A DNA stretch of 64,000 nucleotides, from the NCBI GenBank assembly GCA_938002955.1, contig CALLAA010000045.1, forward strand, positions 1-64,000, written 5' to 3'. Made by a program: the position numbers and the translations under genes. This document shows positions 60,002-64,000 of the stretch, piece after piece. The DNA comes from an uncultured Acidimicrobiales bacterium. Lineage in GTDB: Bacteria; Actinomycetota; Acidimicrobiia; Acidimicrobiales; SHLQ01. The stretch's first letter is position 1, and each line of letters begins with the position of its first letter. A model generated the notes under the pieces. That model saw only the letters and a program-made list of their open reading frames with translations. It did not search any database and had not been told where the DNA came from.

Positions 60002-61153
60002 CTAGCGCAGACGGTGTGCGTGAACGTTCTCGACCAGCCCAAGCGCGAGCAAACTGGTGAGCATCGACGAGCCGCCGTAGCTGATTAGCGGCAACGGAAT
60101 ACCGGTAACGGGCATCATCCCCATGTTCATCCCAATGCTCTGGAATGCCTGGAACAAGAACATTGAAAACACGCCCACACAGATGAGCCGACCGAAATCG
60201 TCCTCAGCGAGATGCGCGACGCGCCAGATGCGCAACAGCAACAGGCCGAACAACGTCAACAGAACGGCCCCGCCGACGAAGCCGAACTCCTCGCCGAGGA
60301 CACTGAAGATGAAGTCTGACTCTTTCTCGGGCACGAGCGAGTTGTTGTTCTGCGACCCCTGGAACAATCCCTTGCCCCGAAGGCCGCCGTTGCCGATTGC
60401 GATCTCGCTTTGGTTTACGTTGTAGCGAGCCTCGTTCTCCGGGTCGACGAAGGAGGTAAACCGATTCAGCTGCGATGCGTTGAGGTAGTCGGCACGGATC
60501 ATCAACATGATCGAAACACTGACGAGGCCGAGCACGAGCAGTACGTGCCGGACGGCCACGCCAGCCACCACGACGATGCCCGCAACGATCGCGGCGTACA
60601 CCATGACGGTCCCAAAGTCTGGCTGAAGGAGAACGAGCGCTGCGGGGAGGCCGGCCAGACCGAGGCCGAGCATGACGTTGACGAGTTGCAGCCCGTCTCG
60701 CGACTGGACCGAGCTGTACCAGGACGCCAACGCAACGATGAGCGACAGTTTCGCAAACTCCGACGGCTGAAGCGTGATGAAGCCAAGCGAGTACCAGGAC
60801 GTGGCGAACGTGTTGAGGTCGGTTCCAAAGACGAAGAGTCCAAGGAGCAACACGATGCTTGCGACATAGACGACGGGAACCGCAGCCTTGGCCCGCCGAT
60901 AGTCGATCGATGCGAGAACCGCCGCCATAAACGTGCCGACGCCAACGAACATCAACTGCTTTTCAAGAAAGCTGGTGTCGGCGGTATCAAGCTCCGGGTT
61001 CACTACGCCACGTGTGGCCGAGTACACCACCACGACGCCCATACAGAGCAGACCGATCGACAACAAGATGATGGACACGTCGACCCGGAGCCAGAGCGGG
61101 CCGTCGACGTCCTTGTCGCGAAAGTTGCTCGTTCCCGCTCGAAACGCCGTCAC
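60002..61153 (-). CDS. rodA: RodA: SEDS peptidoglycan glycosyltransferase
   Basis: The 383-residue integral membrane protein has about ten helices and the SEDS signatures QPDFGTVMVYAAIVAGIV and GMNMGMMPVTGIPLPLISYGGSS. It polymerises lipid II glycan strands for side-wall elongation together with the PBP2 encoded upstream. Its start overlaps the end of mrdA by ATGA. It is the last gene of the mre cluster, before the rne leader. Confidence 0.95.
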   Translation of the reverse strand: MTAFRAGTSNFRDKDVDGPLWLRVDVSIILLSIGLLCMGVVVVYSATRGVVNPELDTADTSFLEKQLMFVGVGTFMAAVLASIDYRRAKAAVPVVYVASIVLLLGLFVFGTDLNTFATSWYSLGFITLQPSEFAKLSLIVALASWYSSVQSRDGLQLVNVMLGLGLAGLPAALVLLQPDFGTVMVYAAIVAGIVVVAGVAVRHVLLVLGLVSVSIMLMIRADYLNASQLNRFTSFVDPENEARYNVNQSEIAIGNGGLRGKGLFQGSQNNNSLVPEKESDFIFSVLGEEFGFVGGAVLLTLFGLLLLRIWRVAHLAEDDFGRLICVGVFSMFLFQAFQSIGMNMGMMPVTGIPLPLISYGGSSMLTSLLALGLVENVHAHRLR

Positions 61154-63417
61154 TGGTCGACCTCCGCGTCGACGACGGCTGCGAGTTCGGCCTGGGAAAG
61201 ATCGGTGATGTTATCGACGCCGTAGAACGTGTCGATCTCGTCTTGGGTGAGCGCCCGTGGAATTTCGTCCTTCGAGATCGCATCGAAGATCCGGGCGACC
61301 ATCGGTGCAGCGAACTTCGAGCCAAAGCCCGACTCTTCGAGAATGACCGCAATGACATACTCGGGTTCTTGGACGGCGGTGCCATATGCCGGCGACCCAC
61401 TCGGACCAAAGCCTGCGAACATCGAGTTATCGGCTCGGCCAAGGATCTCGGCCGTGCCGGTCTTGCCCGCGACCGGCCAGTTGATGAGGTCCATTTGCAC
61501 GCCGCCTACCCAGTTGTTCGAGCCCGGAGCTTCGTTAAAGGCGTCAAAGCCAGTGCCGCTCGGTTGTTCAAGGTTCGGCTTTGGGAGCATGGTCACGCCC
61601 AACAGGCCGTCGAGGATTTCCTGCTCGATCGTTTCGGGGATGGTCGCTTGACGAACGACCCGTGGGCCAAAGACGGTGGGCTCTTCGTCGGCCGTCGGCG
61701 GAGCGATCTCGGTTACCACATTTGGGGAGAACACTGTCCCGCCATTGGCGAGCGCGGCGTAGGCGGTTGCGAGTTGCAGCGGGGTGATTGCGACCTCGCC
61801 CTGCCCAATCGCCAGGTTGGTGTTGTCACCCGGACCCCAATCGCCCCGTGGGAACGCATCGGGGTTTGCCAGGTGGCGAGCGCGGAACTGCTCGGCGTTT
61901 GGCATCGAGCCAGCTTTTTCGTTCGGCAACTGAACGCCGGTCTCGGCGCCGAATCCGAATTCTTTGGCCGTGACCTGGATGCCCTCGGGGTTAATGGTGT
62001 TGGCTCCGGCAACCCAGAACGCCTCACCGATCCGGTAGTAGTACGTGTCTGACGAGAATGACAGTGAATGGCTGAGATCCACCCCTTCCATAGACGCCCC
62101 ACCAGCGTTGATCTTGCGACAACCACTTTCGCGGGCGCCTTCGACGTCGCCGGTGAAGTCGATGCTGCACGACTGAAGGTCCCAGTAGCCGGGGTCGGAG
62201 ATGGGCACGTCCCAGTCATCGACGAACTGCCAGCCAAATACGTCGTATACCTCGGCGGCAATGGCGGTAAATGGCTTGAAGGTTGACGCTGCCGGGTAGA
62301 TCTCTGAAACAGCCCGATTGAGCAGCGGCTGGTGAGACAGTGGATCGCTCAGCTTGTCGAACTGATCTTGGCTGATGCCGTCGATGAAGTCGCCGGGGTC
62401 GAACGTTGGGTACGAGGCCATCGCGAGAATCGACCCGTCGCGAGGATCCATGATTACCGCGGCGCCCGCCGGTGCACGGAATGGTTCTTCGTCCTGGAGT
62501 ACCTCGACGCCGCGCGCCCGTTCGAGTGTGCGCGCCAGTTCTGCTTCGAGCATCACCTGCAGGTCGATATCGATGGTGAGGTGCACGTCCGATCCGCGAA
62601 CGGGGTTTGTCGTTTTGACGTCCTCGACCAGATTGCCCACGTTGTCCACCAGCAGCTCACGTGTTCCGGGCACGCCGCGCAGGTCGTCTTCGAAGAACGC
62701 CTCGATCCCCTGCTTGCCAATCTCGTCGTTGCGCCGGTATTGCTTGCCGTTGGGGTCCTCGATCCGGACTGCCGGGTCGTCGCTGTCCGGGTCGTCGATG
62801 AGGTAGAGGTTCTCTTTGGCTTCAAGCTCTCCGCCGGTGATCGACCCGACATAGCCGAGGATGTGCGCTGCGTTCTTTCCGAACGGATAGCTGCGGACGA
62901 GGTCCTGGTCGACGTTCACCCCAGGGAAATCGTCAGGCCGCTCCCCGATGAAGATGAGAAGTTCTTCGTCGACATCTCGGGCGATCGGAATGTCGTCGAA
63001 CGAGGTGAAGGATTGGTCTGCGTAGGCCCGTTCGAGGTCGGCCACCTTGGTGAGGAGCCCCGACTGTGAGAGTTCGCGAGCGAGATTGGCGAACATCTCC
63101 GCCCGGAACTCTGCACGCTCGTCCGAGGAGCCGTATCCGAGGGCCCGAAGTTCGTTGAGATGTGAATCTCGATTGATCGTGACCACAGTCGACAATCGAT
63201 TCTCGACGAGCACGCGGCCTTCACGATCGAGGATCTGTCCGCGCGGGGCCTGTGTTCGAATCGATCGGGTGATGTTGCTCTGCGCAATAACTTCGAACTG
63301 TTCGGACTCGAGCGCCTGGAGATACCAGAGCCGCCCGAAGAGCGCGAGAAACAGCGAGACGGCGATCACCCCGAGGACGCGCATGCGAACGCGACTGGTG
63401 TCCTCCATCAGCGCCAA
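61150..63417 (-). CDS. mrdA: PBP2: elongation-specific penicillin-binding transpeptidase
   Basis: The 755-residue protein has one N-terminal membrane helix (residues about 13-32), a dimerisation region with RTQAPRGQILDREGRVL and a transpeptidase domain with Ser378-Thr-Phe-Lys381 in YPAASTFKPF, a Ser-Ser-Asp in SFSSDTYYYR and AGKTGTAE. It cross-links peptidoglycan in the elongasome with RodA and MreCD. It overlaps rodA by ATGA and lies 16 nt downstream of mreD. Confidence 0.95.
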   Translation of the reverse strand: MALMEDTSRVRMRVLGVIAVSLFLALFGRLWYLQALESEQFEVIAQSNITRSIRTQAPRGQILDREGRVLVENRLSTVVTINRDSHLNELRALGYGSSDERAEFRAEMFANLARELSQSGLLTKVADLERAYADQSFTSFDDIPIARDVDEELLIFIGERPDDFPGVNVDQDLVRSYPFGKNAAHILGYVGSITGGELEAKENLYLIDDPDSDDPAVRIEDPNGKQYRRNDEIGKQGIEAFFEDDLRGVPGTRELLVDNVGNLVEDVKTTNPVRGSDVHLTIDIDLQVMLEAELARTLERARGVEVLQDEEPFRAPAGAAVIMDPRDGSILAMASYPTFDPGDFIDGISQDQFDKLSDPLSHQPLLNRAVSEIYPAASTFKPFTAIAAEVYDVFGWQFVDDWDVPISDPGYWDLQSCSIDFTGDVEGARESGCRKINAGGASMEGVDLSHSLSFSSDTYYYRIGEAFWVAGANTINPEGIQVTAKEFGFGAETGVQLPNEKAGSMPNAEQFRARHLANPDAFPRGDWGPGDNTNLAIGQGEVAITPLQLATAYAALANGGTVFSPNVVTEIAPPTADEEPTVFGPRVVRQATIPETIEQEILDGLLGVTMLPKPNLEQPSGTGFDAFNEAPGSNNWVGGVQMDLINWPVAGKTGTAEILGRADNSMFAGFGPSGSPAYGTAVQEPEYVIAVILEESGFGSKFAAPMVARIFDAISKDEIPRALTQDEIDTFYGVDNITDLSQAELAAVVDAEVDQ

Positions 63418-63433
63418 TCTCCCAGCATCACCA

Positions 63434-63952
63434 CTAGTTCACCACGGTTCTGGCCGGTTCGGAGCGCGCCCCGGTCGGATCGGCGAGAACCCAGCCATAG
63501 GCGGCGCGAACGAGTAACGAGAGGGGCACCGCGAACAACCCAATGGCGAACGCCTTCCACACCAATCCCCAGGCAACGAACTGTTCGGAGCCGAGTACAC
63601 CCAGCCCGAATCCGTAGCCGATCGTGGCGAGAAACGCCGACAGCCAGATGATGGTTGGCATAACCCGGGGGTCATCGGAATCGACCGTTCGAGAGAACTG
63701 CCCCGAGAGGTACCCGAACGCTCCATAGATACCAGCGGCCAGCCCGAGCGGCCCGGGAACCACCAGATCGAGCAGAAGCCCAGCGGCGAACCCGTTGCGG
63801 GCCCCATAGTCCGCTCCCCCACTGAGACCCCCGACGAGCGCCGCAACGAGGAGCAGGTCGGGAGCGACGCCGAAGGGGCGCAAGTGGGCAAAGATCGAAA
63901 CCTGAAACGCCCACAGGACAACGAGCACAGCGAGCGTCTTCAGGCGGATCAT
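63434..63952 (-). CDS. mreD: MreD: rod-shape-determining membrane protein
   Basis: The 172-residue protein has about five hydrophobic segments (LAVLVVLWAFQVSIF, GVAPDLLLVAALVGG, LLLDLVVPGPLGLAAGIYG) matching MreD. It joins MreB, MreC, PBP2 and RodA in the elongasome. The ATG overlaps the mreC stop by ATGA, which fixes the start. Confidence 0.92.
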   Translation of the reverse strand: MIRLKTLAVLVVLWAFQVSIFAHLRPFGVAPDLLLVAALVGGLSGGADYGARNGFAAGLLLDLVVPGPLGLAAGIYGAFGYLSGQFSRTVDSDDPRVMPTIIWLSAFLATIGYGFGLGVLGSEQFVAWGLVWKAFAIGLFAVPLSLLVRAAYGWVLADPTGARSEPARTVVN

Positions 63953-64000
63953 CGAGCGATCCCTTCGGGCGCATCCTCAACTTCGGCGCCTGGCTCTACG
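63949..64000 (-). CDS. mreC: MreC, C-terminal end (runs off the window)
   Basis: The last 16 codons, VEPGAEVEDAPEGIAR, end in a TGA that overlaps the mreD start. The acidic tail fits the end of MreC, but identity rests on gene order (mreC precedes mreD in almost all mre clusters) because no conserved domain is visible. Confidence 0.7.
   Translation of the reverse strand, partial: VEPGAEVEDAPEGIAR

Overview
The window is a high-GC, gene-dense actinobacterial chromosome segment. It reads most like an aerobic lipid- and organic-acid-oxidising member of the Acidimicrobiia (Ilumatobacter-like). That placement is an inference from gene content: many acyl-CoA dehydrogenases, crotonases and FadD ligases, an LAxTG-type surface protein, a methylmalonyl-CoA mutase, and many start codons with a TANNNT box 6-8 nt upstream and no Shine-Dalgarno (leaderless mRNAs). 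No rRNA, tRNA, CRISPR array or intact transposon was seen.

Layout. 1-7.2 kb: a 5'-truncated acyl-CoA synthetase next to a palindrome and an amidohydrolase start, two crotonases, a TauD dioxygenase, an ACT-domain malic enzyme, a DegT aminotransferase and a GMC oxidoreductase. 7.3-10.7 kb: an RND permease and a family-3 solute-binding-like protein. 10.8-16.9 kb: isocitrate lyase preceded by two small ORFs, an acyl-CoA synthetase, an SDR, a TSUP permease and an LAVTG protein. 16.9-30.3 kb: acyl-CoA dehydrogenases, FadD, crotonases, a soluble PAS histidine kinase with a single-domain response regulator, an aldehyde dehydrogenase coupled to a hydrolase, a PhyH oxygenase, an MFS exporter, a PhnA-like protein and a haloalkane dehalogenase. 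30.3-35.9 kb: an AspH-like oxygenase followed by a tightly coupled five-gene operon (stand-alone adenylation protein, carrier protein, GNAT, formyltransferase, luciferase-like monooxygenase). This is the best candidate for an undescribed biosynthetic system. 35.9-40.2 kb: a ferredoxin-reductase-like flavoprotein, an AlaA-like aminotransferase, a divergent LysE/Lrp pair and a lipoprotein. 40.2-51.9 kb: a fused hydantoinase/5-oxoprolinase, a non-metal M24 protein, an acyl-CoA dehydrogenase, NUDIX, GT4, IPNS-like oxygenase, AhpD-like, sarcosine-oxidase-like and TesB proteins. 52.0-56.7 kb: the methylmalonyl-CoA mutase, epimerase and thiolase-like operon, then two small ORFs. 56.7-64 kb: an acyl-CoA dehydrogenase, RNase E/G, and the elongasome genes rodA, mrdA, mreD and the end of mreC.

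How the genes fit together. Fatty acyl activation (FadD), dehydrogenation, hydration and thioester hydrolysis feed acetyl-CoA and propionyl-CoA. Isocitrate lyase and malic enzyme handle C2/C4 flow, and the mutase/epimerase operon handles propionyl-CoA carbon. Regulatory DNA stands out: two perfect palindromes with a shared TGGATCCA core lie before the mutase operon and before the small ORF after it, paired palindromes precede the adenylation operon, and a 49-nt palindromic element sits in frame inside the hydantoinase gene.
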